NCBI RefSeq assembly: GCF_001457795.1
Contig: NZ_LN898210.1
Coordinates: forward strand, 186,001-250,000
Origin: Olsenella massiliensis
GTDB lineage: Bacteria > Actinomycetota > Coriobacteriia > Coriobacteriales > Atopobiaceae
Length of the DNA stretch: 64,000 nt
Direction: 5' to 3'
A program made the translations under genes and the position numbers. Within the stretch, counting starts at the first letter, position 1; every line of letters begins with the position of its first letter. This document shows positions 17,898 to 26,250 of the stretch, piece after piece. The notes under the pieces are model-generated. The model had not been told where the DNA came from. It worked only from the letters and a program-made list of their open reading frames with translations, and did not search any database.

Positions 17898-19093
17898 GCA
17901 TCCTCGACGAGCCGCCCGTCCCTTGCGGCGGGCGTCCGCGCCCTCTTCGTCTTGCCATCCTGGGCGCCTCGGGCTCCATCGGCACGCAGGCTCTGGACGT
18001 CTGCCGCCGTCATCGTGACCGCCTTGAGGTCTACGGCCTGTCCGTCAACGGCTCCGTCGCCGCGGCGGTGCGCGCCGCGCGGGAGTTTGGCGCTCGCCGC
18101 GTCGTCATCACCGACGAGGCGCATCGCGATGACGCCGCCCTTTCTGACCTGCCTGCGGGCTGCCGCGTCGACGTGGGTGCCGCCGCGCTCGAGGACCTCG
18201 CGCGCGACGCCGAGGTGGACTGCGTGCTCAACGCCGTGACGGGCTTTGCCGGCATCGGCGCCGGCTTCGAGGCGCTCAAGGCGGGCAAGATCCTGACCTA
18301 CGCCAACAAGGAGTCCCTCGTCGTGGGGGGCGACCTCCTCATGCCGCTTGCGCGTCCGGGACGCTTTCGTCCCATCGACTCCGAGCACAGCGCCATCTTC
18401 CAGTGCCTCGTGGGGGAGCGCCACGAGCGGATTCACGCCCTGTGGCTCACCTGCTCGGGCGGTCCCTTCTTCGGTCGCAGTCGCGAGGAGCTCGCGCGCG
18501 TCACGGCTGCCGAGGCGCTCAGGCACCCCACCTGGTCCATGGGTCCCAAGATCACGATCGACTCGGCGACGCTCATGAACAAGGGGCTCGAGGTGCTCGA
18601 GGCGCACCAGCTCTTTGACGTGTCGGTCGACCAGGTGCGGGTCCTCGTCCACCGCGAGAGTCGCGTCCACTCGATGGTCGAGTTCTCCGACGGGGTCGTG
18701 AAGGTGCAGCTCGGCCCCTCGGACATGCGCACGCCCATCCAATACGCCCTGAGCTACCCGGAGCGCTGGGACTGTCCCCAGGAGCGCGTGGACTACTGCG
18801 CCATCGGGAGCCTGAGCTTTGACGCCCCCGACGAGGAGGCGTTCGGCTGCCTGGCGCTCGCCCGCGAGGCGGGGCGCGTCGGCGGCACGCTTCCCTGCGC
18901 CATGAACGCGGCCAACGAGGTCGCCAACGCGCGCTTCCGGAACGGGGTCTGCGGCTTCTTGGACATCGAGGCCTGCGTGAGCGCCGTCATGAACGCCACG
19001 GACGTCGAGCGGGTCGAGTCCCTCGGCCAGCTTCGTGACGTGGATGGTCGGGCCCGTCGGCAGGCCGAGGCCTTCCTGGGGTCGCTGTGCTGA
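17894..19093 (+). CDS. dxr: 1-deoxy-D-xylulose 5-phosphate reductoisomerase
   Basis: Second step of the MEP isoprenoid pathway, NADPH-dependent. The 399-residue protein has the nucleotide-binding LAILGASGSIGTQALDV, then LTYANKESLVVGGDLLMPL, and PIDSEHSAIFQCL with metal ligands. It also has CSGGPFFGRSREEL, HPTWSMGPKITIDSATLMNK and GLEVLEAHQLF, all typical. The GTG at 17894 overlaps the cdsA stop as GTGA. Together with ispG (20463) and ispH (39736) it shows that this organism uses the MEP route. Confidence 0.97.
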   Translation: MSILDEPPVPCGGRPRPLRLAILGASGSIGTQALDVCRRHRDRLEVYGLSVNGSVAAAVRAAREFGARRVVITDEAHRDDAALSDLPAGCRVDVGAAALEDLARDAEVDCVLNAVTGFAGIGAGFEALKAGKILTYANKESLVVGGDLLMPLARPGRFRPIDSEHSAIFQCLVGERHERIHALWLTCSGGPFFGRSREELARVTAAEALRHPTWSMGPKITIDSATLMNKGLEVLEAHQLFDVSVDQVRVLVHRESRVHSMVEFSDGVVKVQLGPSDMRTPIQYALSYPERWDCPQERVDYCAIGSLSFDAPDEEAFGCLALAREAGRVGGTLPCAMNAANEVANARFRNGVCGFLDIEACVSAVMNATDVERVESLGQLRDVDGRARRQAEAFLGSLC

Positions 19094-20454
19094 CGGCCGC
19101 CTGCGCAGGCGCGCTTTCGGCGGCGTTCTGGGGCGTGCTCGTCCTCTCCCTGCTCGTCTTCGTGCACGAGGGGGGTCACTACCTCATGGCGCGCGCCTGC
19201 GGCATGCGCGTGACGGAGTTCTTCCTGGGCATGCCCTGCAGGCTCAAGCTGTCGTGGAAGTCGCGGCGACGGGGCACGGAGTTTGGCGTGACGCCCCTGC
19301 TTCTGGGGGGCTACACGCGCATCTGCGGCATGGGGGGCGTCCAGGACGAGCTGCTGGGCGCCTGCTTCGAGCTGGTCCAGCGCCAGGGGCGCGTGAGCCT
19401 GCCCCAGGTGGCCCAGACCCTGGGCGTCGACGAGGGACGTGCCTACGACCTGCTCGTCACCCTGTGCGACTGGGCGGCCATCAGGCAGCGGCCCGCCGCG
19501 ACGGGCGACGACGCGCGCTTCGAGACCCTCGCGCGCGACGGGCGCTTTTTGACCGAGTACGATCGCGGCTGCGACTTCGCCCTGCCCGGATGCACCGACG
19601 CGGGCGCGCCGCGCCCCCTGGACGGGGACGTCGCCTCCGCCCTCGACAGGGAGCGCTCGTTCACCTACCTGGGAAAGGGCTTCGTCCGCCGCACGCTCAC
19701 CCTTCTGGCCGGCCCCCTCGTCAACCTGCTTTTCGCATTCGTGGTCATGACGGCGGGACTCTGCCTCGTGGGGACCGACGTTGCCTCCGGCAGCAACGTC
19801 GTCGGGTCCGTGGGCGACGGCAGCCTCGCCCAGGCGGCGGGGCTTCAGGCGGGCGACGCCGTCGTCTCCGTCGATGGCCGACCGGTGAGCGACTGGGCCG
19901 GCGTCGCGCAAGCCCTGTCGGGGGTGCTGGGGGAGGGGCGCGACTTCTCCCTTGACGTCATGCGCGCGGGCGAGACCATCACGCTTTCCGTCGACGTCCC
20001 CGACGGCCAGGACGTCCAGGCCATCGGCATCAGGCCCACCACCCGCAAGGTCAGGATGGGCCTCGTCGAGGCCTCCCGTGTCACCCTGTCCTACGGCGCC
20101 TCGGTGGCGGGCTTTGCCGTTCGGCTCATCATGCCGCAGCACACGCTTGAGACGATCCAGGGCACCTCGTCGGTGGTGGGCATCTCGGCCATGGCGAGCG
20201 AGGCGGCCTCTGCGGGCGCCTACCCGCTGATCCTCTTCATGGCGCTCGTCTCCATGTCGCTGGGCGTCATGAACCTGCTGCCCATCCCGCCGCTGGACGG
20301 GGGCAAGGTCATCATCGAGCTGATTCAGCTCGTCCTGCGCCGCCCCCTTTCGCTCAGGGTCCAGACGGCCGTGAGCTACGTGGGGCTCGCCCTCTTCGTC
20401 CTCATCTTCGTCATCGCCTTGAGGAACGACGTCTTGCATCTCATGCTCGGATAG
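19087..20454 (+). CDS. rseP: RseP-like M50 site-2 metalloprotease with an inserted domain
   Basis: Membrane protease expected to cut anti-sigma factors or signal peptides within the bilayer. The HEGGH zinc motif is at residues 27-31 in the first membrane segment. The third catalytic motif, NLLPIPPLDGGK, is near residue 396. A PDZ domain (SVGDGSLAQAAGLQAGDAVVSVDG) lies between. Unusually, about 110 residues separate GGYTRICGMGG from LLAGPLVNLL. Part of this insert, QRQGRVSLPQVAQTLGVDEG onward, looks like a winged helix. GTG 19087 overlaps the dxr stop. Total length 455 residues exceeds the common 350-430. Confidence 0.92.
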   Translation: MLTAACAGALSAAFWGVLVLSLLVFVHEGGHYLMARACGMRVTEFFLGMPCRLKLSWKSRRRGTEFGVTPLLLGGYTRICGMGGVQDELLGACFELVQRQGRVSLPQVAQTLGVDEGRAYDLLVTLCDWAAIRQRPAATGDDARFETLARDGRFLTEYDRGCDFALPGCTDAGAPRPLDGDVASALDRERSFTYLGKGFVRRTLTLLAGPLVNLLFAFVVMTAGLCLVGTDVASGSNVVGSVGDGSLAQAAGLQAGDAVVSVDGRPVSDWAGVAQALSGVLGEGRDFSLDVMRAGETITLSVDVPDGQDVQAIGIRPTTRKVRMGLVEASRVTLSYGASVAGFAVRLIMPQHTLETIQGTSSVVGISAMASEAASAGAYPLILFMALVSMSLGVMNLLPIPPLDGGKVIIELIQLVLRRPLSLRVQTAVSYVGLALFVLIFVIALRNDVLHLMLG

Positions 20455-20462
20455 GAGGACCC

Positions 20463-21575
20463 ATGAACCTTCCGAAGGGGCGACGGTTTCCCCATCCGCC
20501 GACGGAAGACGCCCGCCGTGCCACGCACCAGGTTCGCGTGGGATCCGTCGCCGTGGGCGCAGGAGCGCCCATCTCGGTGCAGTCCATGTGCACCACCAAG
20601 ACGGACGACGTTTCCGCGACGCTGTCGCAGATCGCCCTGCTCGCGCGGGAGGGCTGCGAGATCGTCCGCGTGGCCGTCCCGAACGCCCGCTCCCTCGACG
20701 GGTTTGCGGCCGTCTGCGAGGCGAGTCCGCTGCCCGTGGTGGCCGACATCCACTTTGATTACCGTCTGGCGGTCGAGGCCGCACGGCGCGGCGCCGCGGC
20801 GCTGCGCATCAACCCCGGCAACATCGGCTCCCTCGATCGAGTGGACGCGGTCATCGACGCGGCGGGGGAGGCGCACATCCCCATTCGCATCGGGGTCAAC
20901 GCGGGCTCGCTCGACCCTGCGGTGGACGGGCGGGATGACCTCACCCTGTCCGAGAAGCTCGTTTACTCCGCGGCATCCTTCGTGAGGCACGTGGAGGGGC
21001 GGGGCTTTCATGACGTCGTGCTCAGCGCCAAGGCGCACTCCGTCCCGGTGACGCTCGCCACCTACCGCGCCCTCTCGCGCGAGCTGCCCCACGTGCCCCT
21101 GCACGTGGGCGTGACCGAGGCGGGCGGCCTGCGCCAGGGCACCGTCAAGAACTGCGTTGCCGTGGGCGTCCTGCTCGAGGAGGGCATCGGCGACACGATG
21201 CGCCTCTCGCTGACGGCCGATCCCGTCGAGGAGGTCCGCGTCGCCTGGGACCTCCTGGGCGCCCTGGGCCTCAGGCGCCTGCATCCCGAGCTTGTCAGCT
21301 GCCCCACCTGCGGACGCTGCCAGGTGGACCTCATCGGGATCGCCGACGAGGTCCAGCGGCGCCTCCAGGAGGTTGACGCGCCGCTCTCCGTCGCCGTGAT
21401 GGGCTGCGTCGTCAACGGGCCCGGCGAGGCGCGCGACGCCGACCTGGGCATTGCCTGCGGCCTGGGGCAGGGCGTGCTCTTCGAGAACGGTCGGCGCGTC
21501 AGGAACGTTCCCGAGGAGCGCATCGTGGACGAGCTCATGAACGAGGTGGCCAAGAGGGTCGCCGGCACGTCCTAG
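20463..21575 (+). CDS. ispG: 4-hydroxy-3-methylbut-2-en-1-yl diphosphate synthase (flavodoxin/ferredoxin)
   Basis: Fe-S enzyme of the MEP pathway. The 370-residue protein shows ISVQSMCTTKTDDV, IVRVAVPN, PVVADIHFDYRLAV, ALRINPGNIG, and the cluster ligands in SCPTCGRCQVDL plus MGCVVNGPGEARDADLGIA. The ATG follows AGGAGGACCC, 8 bp after rseP. Insertion of ispG between rseP and proS is a known variation of the conserved block. Confidence 0.97.
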   Translation: MNLPKGRRFPHPPTEDARRATHQVRVGSVAVGAGAPISVQSMCTTKTDDVSATLSQIALLAREGCEIVRVAVPNARSLDGFAAVCEASPLPVVADIHFDYRLAVEAARRGAAALRINPGNIGSLDRVDAVIDAAGEAHIPIRIGVNAGSLDPAVDGRDDLTLSEKLVYSAASFVRHVEGRGFHDVVLSAKAHSVPVTLATYRALSRELPHVPLHVGVTEAGGLRQGTVKNCVAVGVLLEEGIGDTMRLSLTADPVEEVRVAWDLLGALGLRRLHPELVSCPTCGRCQVDLIGIADEVQRRLQEVDAPLSVAVMGCVVNGPGEARDADLGIACGLGQGVLFENGRRVRNVPEERIVDELMNEVAKRVAGTS

Positions 21576-21667
21576 CGCGAAGCCGGACCCGGTGATGTAC
21601 CATGGCAGCCGGTCGCAGGGGCCTGACCTTGCATGCCGGCGAGGAAGATGACGTGAAAGGACGAGCG

Positions 21668-23389
21668 TTGAGAAGCTACATGAGGATGTCAAGGCTGTAC
21701 GGCCCCACCCTGAAGGAGGACCCCGCAGAGGCGGAGCTCGCGAGCCATCGGCTCCTGCTGAGGGCCGGCTTCATCCGCAAGGGCGCGTCGGGCCTCTACA
21801 GCTACCTGCCCCTCGCGTGGCGCTCGATCATGAAGATCGAGGCCATCATCCGCGACGAGATGGACGGCATCGGCGCGCAGGAGATGCAGGTGCCCATCCT
21901 CACGGATGCCGAGCTCTGGCACCAGAGCGGCCGCTGGGACGCCTACGGGCCCGAGCTCATGCGCATCACCGACCGCCACGACCGCCAGTTCGCCCTGGGG
22001 CCCACCCACGAGGAGTCGTTCACCGACCTCGTCCGCAACGAGCTCAAGAGCTACAAGCAGCTGCCCGTCACGCTCTATCAGATTCAGGACAAGTTCCGCG
22101 ACGAGCTGCGGCCCCGCTTTGGCCTCATGCGCGGCCGCGAGTTCATCATGAAGGACGCCTACTCCTTCAGCGCGACGCAGGAGTCGCTCCAGGAGTGCTA
22201 CGACCAGGAGAAGGAGGCCTACGCCCGCATCTGCGAGCGCTGCGGCCTCAGGGCACTTCCCGTCGTGGCCGACTCCGGCCAGATCGGCGGCGACACCTCC
22301 GTCGAGTTCATGGCGCTGGCCGAGGCCGGCGAGGCCGAGCTCGTCTACTGCGACGCCTGCGGCTTCGCGGCCGACACCGAGGCCGCGACGGCGCCGGTCA
22401 GGCTCGTGGAGGGCGAGGAGGGCTCGCTCGAGGTCGTCTCGACGCCCGGCTGCTCCACCATCGCCCAGCTCGCGGACTTCCTCGGCGTGGACGAGGCCGC
22501 GACGCGCAAGGCGCTCGCGCTCGTGGACGGCGAGGGAGCGCCCGTCGTCGTGTTCGTTCCCGGCGACCATGACATGAACGACGTCAAGGCGCGGCACGCC
22601 TTCGGCGACTATCACCTGATGAGCGACGAGGAGCTCGCCCAGGCCGGGCTCTGCAAGGGCTTCATCGGCCCCATCGGGCTTCCCGAGGGCGTGCGCGCCT
22701 GCTTCGACGTCTCGCTCAAGGGCTCCCAGTGGTGGTGCGCGGGAGCCAACGAGGAGGGTCGCCACATGGTCCACGCCCTCGTGGGCCGTGACATTGACAT
22801 TCCCGACGACGCCTGGGTTGACGTCCTTGCGGTGAGGGAGGGCGACCTCTGCCCGCACTGCGGCTCGCCGCTTGCGAGCGCCCGCGGCATCGAGGTCAGC
22901 CAGGTGTTCCAGCTGGGCACCAAGTACTCCGAGGCCATGGGGGCGACCTTCGCCGACGAGGACGGCAGGGAGCGGCCCTTCCTCATGGGCTGCTACGGCA
23001 TCGGCGTCTCGCGCATGCTCGCCGCCGTGGTCGAGCAGCATCACGACGAGGATGGCATCGCCTGGCCCGTTCCCGTGGCACCCTTTGAGGTCGAGGTCAT
23101 CGCCCTTGACGTCAAGGACGACCTCGTCTGGCCGGCGGCGCAGGCCCTCGCCGCCGCGCTCGCGGAACGTGGCCTCGACGTGCTGCTCGACGACCGCAGG
23201 GAGCGCCCGGGCGTCAAGTTCAACGACGCCGACCTGATGGGCGTTCCCTTCCAGCTCGTCTGCGGCAAGCGAGGGATCAAGGCCGGCATGGCCGAGCTCA
23301 AGGTGCGCGCCACGGGCGAGCGCAGCGACGTGGCGCTCGACGAGGCTGCAAAGCTCGTGGCGTCAAGGGTCGCGGCGCTGAGAGGCTAG
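21668..23389 (+). CDS. proS: Prolyl-tRNA synthetase
   Basis: Class II synthetase charging tRNA-Pro. The bacterial-type architecture is complete in about 570 residues: YAPTLKEDP-like start, motif 2 FRDELRPRFGLMRGREFIMKDAYSF, an editing (INS) domain around residues 225-390, motif 3 GCYGIGVSRMLAAVVEQHHD, and the anticodon-binding domain with DDRRERPGVKFNDADLMGVP. I prefer the TTG at 21668 because AAAGGA lies at the right spacing. GTG 21653, ATG 21602 or the ATG at 21680 are alternatives. Three copies of a 25-bp repeat begin at its stop codon. Confidence 0.95.
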   Translation: MRSYMRMSRLYGPTLKEDPAEAELASHRLLLRAGFIRKGASGLYSYLPLAWRSIMKIEAIIRDEMDGIGAQEMQVPILTDAELWHQSGRWDAYGPELMRITDRHDRQFALGPTHEESFTDLVRNELKSYKQLPVTLYQIQDKFRDELRPRFGLMRGREFIMKDAYSFSATQESLQECYDQEKEAYARICERCGLRALPVVADSGQIGGDTSVEFMALAEAGEAELVYCDACGFAADTEAATAPVRLVEGEEGSLEVVSTPGCSTIAQLADFLGVDEAATRKALALVDGEGAPVVVFVPGDHDMNDVKARHAFGDYHLMSDEELAQAGLCKGFIGPIGLPEGVRACFDVSLKGSQWWCAGANEEGRHMVHALVGRDIDIPDDAWVDVLAVREGDLCPHCGSPLASARGIEVSQVFQLGTKYSEAMGATFADEDGRERPFLMGCYGIGVSRMLAAVVEQHHDEDGIAWPVPVAPFEVEVIALDVKDDLVWPAAQALAAALAERGLDVLLDDRRERPGVKFNDADLMGVPFQLVCGKRGIKAGMAELKVRATGERSDVALDEAAKLVASRVAALRG

Positions 23390-23473
23390 GGGAGAGCCAG
23401 GGAGCCTTCGGGGGGCCAGAGGCTAGGGGAGAGCCAGGGAGCCTCCAGAGACTAGGGGAGAGCCAGGGAGCCT
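23383..23473. repeat. Three direct copies of a 25-bp repeat downstream of proS
   Basis: Copies at 23383-23407, 23420-23444 and 23449-23473 share CTAGGGGAGAGCCAGGGAGC; the third differs by one base. The first copy contains the proS stop codon. Spacers differ (12 and 4 bp), so this is not a simple microsatellite. The array sits between convergent genes. Confidence 0.85.
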
Positions 23474-23524
23474 TCGGGGAGCCGTCGGGGGCTCGTTTCA
23501 GGCCCGTCCCACCAGGGCCCTTCC

Positions 23525-23905
23525 TCACGCTCGCTCGAGGCGTCTCTTGACGACGAGGGCGGACAGGCAGACGGCCAGGCAGAGCACGGCCCCCATGGCG
23601 ATGGCGCCCAGCGCCAGGACGTCGGCGGCGCCCACGGTCGCGACGGCGGTCGAGAGGTTCGCCAGCTCGACGGCGCACCCCACGCCCGAAGCACGGCTGA
23701 TGAGGCGGGCGTTGGAGGGGACGTTGGCCAGCCTCGCCAGGCGCAGGTTGATGACGAGCAGCACGACGCCCCCCATGAGGACCAGACCTCCCTTGACGGG
23801 ATGCTGTCCCTGGGCGAGCAGCACCGCGCCGAAGACGGCGGCTGCGGCGCCGGCCGCGAGGGCGACGAGGGTCAGGATCTTCACACGCTTGGCGTCTGAG
23901 GGCAT
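23525..23905 (-). CDS. Small integral membrane protein, function unknown
   Basis: A 126-residue protein with about four predicted membrane segments: residues 9-31, 40-55, 82-100 and 103-118. The N-terminus MPSDAKRVK and C-terminus VVKRRLERA are basic, suggesting both ends are cytoplasmic. The ATG is preceded on the minus strand by AAAGGGAGTAG. It is convergent with proS and stands alone. I do not recognise the family. Confidence 0.65.
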   Translation of the reverse strand: MPSDAKRVKILTLVALAAGAAAAVFGAVLLAQGQHPVKGGLVLMGGVVLLVINLRLARLANVPSNARLISRASGVGCAVELANLSTAVATVGAADVLALGAIAMGAVLCLAVCLSALVVKRRLERA

Positions 23906-24046
23906 GGCTACTCCCTTTCATGTCGGCTCACGTGGGTAGTCTACCTCACGGGCGTATGACGCGCGTGGCGAGGCGTTTGCGACGACGGCCGTCAGGAGCC
24001 TCGTGTCGCGGGCATCCCGCGATTGCGGGCTCGCCCGACACGCGGG

Positions 24047-24095
24047 TCCTCTCGACAGGAGGAGTCCTCTCGACAGAAGGGGTCCTCTCGACATG
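24047..24095. repeat. 18-bp tandem repeat, 2.7 copies
   Basis: Units at 24047-24064, 24065-24082 and partial 24083-24095 share TCCTCTCGACA. The array lies in the 250-bp gap upstream of both tRNA-Val and the leftward membrane-protein gene. Its role is unknown. Confidence 0.8.
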
Positions 24096-24116
24096 TGCAG
24101 AACTGATAATTTCTCC

Positions 24117-24145
24117 TTGGGTCCCGACGCCGCTTCTGGTACCAT
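24117..24145 (+). promoter_or_regulatory. Promoter of tRNA-Val
   Basis: TTGGGT (24117-24122), 17-bp spacer and TACCAT (24140-24145), 13 bp upstream of the mature tRNA 5' end. Confidence 0.65.
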
Positions 24146-24158
24146 AGCTAGCGCGCTA

Positions 24159-24233
24159 GGGCGATTGGCTCAGGGGTAGAGCACTTCCTTCACACGGAAG
24201 GGGTCGCTGGTTCAAATCCAGCATCGCCCACCA
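24159..24233 (+). tRNA. tRNA-Val (anticodon CAC)
   Basis: Cloverleaf: acceptor stem GGGCGAT/ATCGCCC, D arm GGCTCAGGGGTAGAGC, anticodon arm CTTCC-TTCACAC-GGAAG, T arm with GGTTCAAATCC, discriminator A, encoded CCA. It is followed by a terminator. Confidence 0.96.
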
Positions 24234-24244
24234 TGACATGACGA

Positions 24245-24274
24245 GGGCCAGGTTGGGTGACCTGGCCCTTTTTT
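24245..24274 (+). terminator. Terminator after tRNA-Val
   Basis: Stem GGGCCAGGT/ACCTGGCCC with a 6-nt loop, then six Ts. Confidence 0.92.
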
Positions 24275-24296
24275 CATGAGCACGCACCGTCCGGCC

Positions 24297-25310
24297 TTAT
24301 CGCTCAAGAGTTGACTCTCGCTCGATCACTTTATGCGGAATGACAATTTCATGACAAGGGAGCTCAATGCCTTCCAGCATGTCGGACATTGCCTCCACAC
24401 AGCTCATGGCAAGTTGATTCGTGTTCCTGCTGATGGTGGAGATGGCGGGATGGCTGATCTGAGAGTAGAGCGAATCATCGATTCCCATGACTTTGACGTC
24501 GTGACCCACCTTCAGTCCATGATCGCGAACGGCCTCCAGAGCGCCCAAGGCAAGGCGATCACCAATGGCTGCAATGCCGTCAATGGCCAGTCCCGACGAA
24601 AGCGCCTTCGAGACGCGCTCATAGGAATCCCTGCGACTGGATTTGAGGTGAGGACCGGAAAGAAGGAGCTGCGGGTTAAAATGCAGACCGTTTTTTTGGA
24701 GAGCGTCCCTGAATACATTGTATAGGGAGCCTCCCTGAGAGAAGCTGTCGTCCGTGTTGATGACGGAAAGGGCAATTCGCGTGCATCCTCGGTCTGCGAG
24801 TACGCGCACTTGGTCGCGAATCATCGCGCCTATGTCATTCACGGCCAGGAAGTACTGGTCCGGCCTGGACGGCCCCGTATAGTCCAACAGGGCGCAGGGT
24901 TTGTCAGCGATGATTGAGAAGTCCTCCTCACCGGTATAGCCAACGAGAAAATAGCCATCAATGCCACGCTGGTAGAGGTTTTGCAGGTATTCGTTGACGA
25001 CCGAGGAGCGATAGGACGAGTTTGCGATATACGAGGCATATCCTTTGAGATACATGCCTCTCTCGATGTGAAGGACGATGTTTGAGAAAAAATCATTGCA
25101 CACGTCGGGCGTGATGATCGCAACCGTCTTCGTGCTTGCGACACGCAGACTGCGTGCCGTCAGGTTGGGGGCGTATCCAAGGTCATTCGCTGCCTTGAGG
25201 ACACTTCTCTTAGTACGTTGCGAAAACCTGCCTCGGTCGTTGAGGACGTTCGAGACGGTCGCTGCGCTTACGCCACAGACCTTCGCAATGTCATAAATAG
25301 AGACGGACAC
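24297..25310 (-). CDS. LacI-family transcriptional regulator of the adjacent PTS locus
   Basis: A 337-residue repressor. The N-terminal LacI helix-turn-helix reads IYDIAKVCGVSAATVSNVLN, followed by the hinge region YAPNLTARSLR. The periplasmic-binding-like effector domain ends with VMGIDDSLYSQISHPAISTI. It is divergent from the PTS operon, and four CG-centred palindromes lie in the gap, so it most likely controls that operon and itself. Base composition is less GC-rich than the flanking housekeeping genes. The effector is probably a sugar or sugar phosphate made by the operon enzymes. Confidence 0.92.
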   Translation of the reverse strand: MSVSIYDIAKVCGVSAATVSNVLNDRGRFSQRTKRSVLKAANDLGYAPNLTARSLRVASTKTVAIITPDVCNDFFSNIVLHIERGMYLKGYASYIANSSYRSSVVNEYLQNLYQRGIDGYFLVGYTGEEDFSIIADKPCALLDYTGPSRPDQYFLAVNDIGAMIRDQVRVLADRGCTRIALSVINTDDSFSQGGSLYNVFRDALQKNGLHFNPQLLLSGPHLKSSRRDSYERVSKALSSGLAIDGIAAIGDRLALGALEAVRDHGLKVGHDVKVMGIDDSLYSQISHPAISTISRNTNQLAMSCVEAMSDMLEGIELPCHEIVIPHKVIERESTLER

Positions 25311-25358
25311 GGACGTTCCTCTCGATAGGAAGAGAATAATAGCTTAATGATACAATGA

Positions 25359-25516
25359 TACATCGATTAACCACTCGCGGACATTTTTATGCCGTTCATG
25401 GTCGAAATCTTAATTGGGTAAGTTCGTAACTGGTTAGTCGATTAATCTGTAGATAAACCGATTAAGCATCATGGTTTTACGGGACTCCCTCGTATTACTG
25501 GTGATTAATCGAAATA
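25359..25516. promoter_or_regulatory. LacI-type operator array between the regulator and the PTS operon
   Basis: Four 12-bp sites resemble the palindrome TTAATCGATTAA: TACATCGATTAA (25359-25370), TTAGTCGATTAA (25434-25445), TAAACCGATTAA (25454-25465) and TTAATCGAAATA (25505-25516). The central two are 20 bp apart, about two helical turns. The last lies 26 bp before the IIB start. CG-centred palindromes are typical of LacI proteins. No clear -35/-10 pair was fixed. Confidence 0.6.
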
Positions 25517-25541
25517 TCAATTACGTGTGAGGAGGTTACCC

Positions 25542-25841
25542 ATGAAGAAGATCGTTCTACTTTGCTCCGCCGGCATGTCAACAAGTCTTCTGGTCACCCG
25601 TATCAGGGAGGCCGCGCGCAGCCAGGCCTACGATGCTCAGGTTGACGCTTATCCGCTTTCCCAAGCCGAGAAGGCCGCCGCCCATGCCGACGTCGTCCTC
25701 ATCGGCCCCCAGGTTCGCTTCCAGCTGGACGACCTCAAGAAGCGCCTCTCATGTCCCGTGGACGTCATTGACATGATGGCGTACGGCACGATGGATGGTG
25801 CAAAAACGCTGGCCCAAGCCCAGAAAGTCATGGGGGAGTAG
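25542..25841 (+). CDS. PTS lactose/cellobiose-type IIB component
   Basis: A 99-residue phosphocarrier. The phosphorylatable Cys8 sits in KKIVLLCSAGMSTSLLV, the standard P-loop of this family. VVLIGPQVRFQLDDLKKRL follows. ATG 25542 has GAGGAGGTTACCC upstream; an in-frame upstream start is rejected. It opens the operon IIB-IIA-IIC-GH1. It passes phosphate from IIA to the sugar bound by IIC. Confidence 0.95.
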   Translation: MKKIVLLCSAGMSTSLLVTRIREAARSQAYDAQVDAYPLSQAEKAAAHADVVLIGPQVRFQLDDLKKRLSCPVDVIDMMAYGTMDGAKTLAQAQKVMGE

Positions 25842-25843
25842 TC

Positions 25844-26188
25844 ATGGCGGGAGAGGCCCAGGCGCAGATGCAAGACGAGGAAATGCTCTCTTTTAAAATA
25901 ATCGCGGCGGTCGGATCTGCGCGCAGCTGCTACATCGAGGCCATCCATGCCGCTCGCGACGGTGACTTCGTGCGCGCCGCAGAAAGCATCGAGCAGGGTA
26001 GGAAGGAGTTCCTTGCGGGACATGCTGTTCACAGTACCCTGCTTCAGCGCATGGCCTCCGGCGTCGACGTGAACATGAACATGCTTCTCACTCACGCGGA
26101 GGACCAGCTCATGAGCGCCGAGGGGTTTGGGATTCTTGCCGAGGAGTTCGTGAGCGTGTACCAAAGGATATATGAAAAGCAGGCCTAG
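25844..26188 (+). CDS. PTS lactose/cellobiose-type IIA component
   Basis: A 114-residue helical phosphocarrier, 2 bp downstream of IIB. FKIIAAVGSARSCYIEAIHAA and the C-terminal MLLTHAEDQLMSAEGFGIL match the family; His84 aligns with the phosphorylated His of the usual VHAQDHLM motif, here with Glu and Gln changes around it. A short Gln/Glu-rich N-terminus (AGEAQAQMQDEE) is extra. Confidence 0.92.
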   Translation: MAGEAQAQMQDEEMLSFKIIAAVGSARSCYIEAIHAARDGDFVRAAESIEQGRKEFLAGHAVHSTLLQRMASGVDVNMNMLLTHAEDQLMSAEGFGILAEEFVSVYQRIYEKQA

Positions 26189-26250
26189 CCACCAGAAGCT
26201 AAACCCCTACAACGACTTCTCGCCTCTATCTCTATAGAAGGAAGGCACAC

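Noticed and set aside
23383-23473. CRISPR array
   Set aside because: Only three units, spacers of 12 and 4 bp, no cas genes, and the first unit includes a coding stop.
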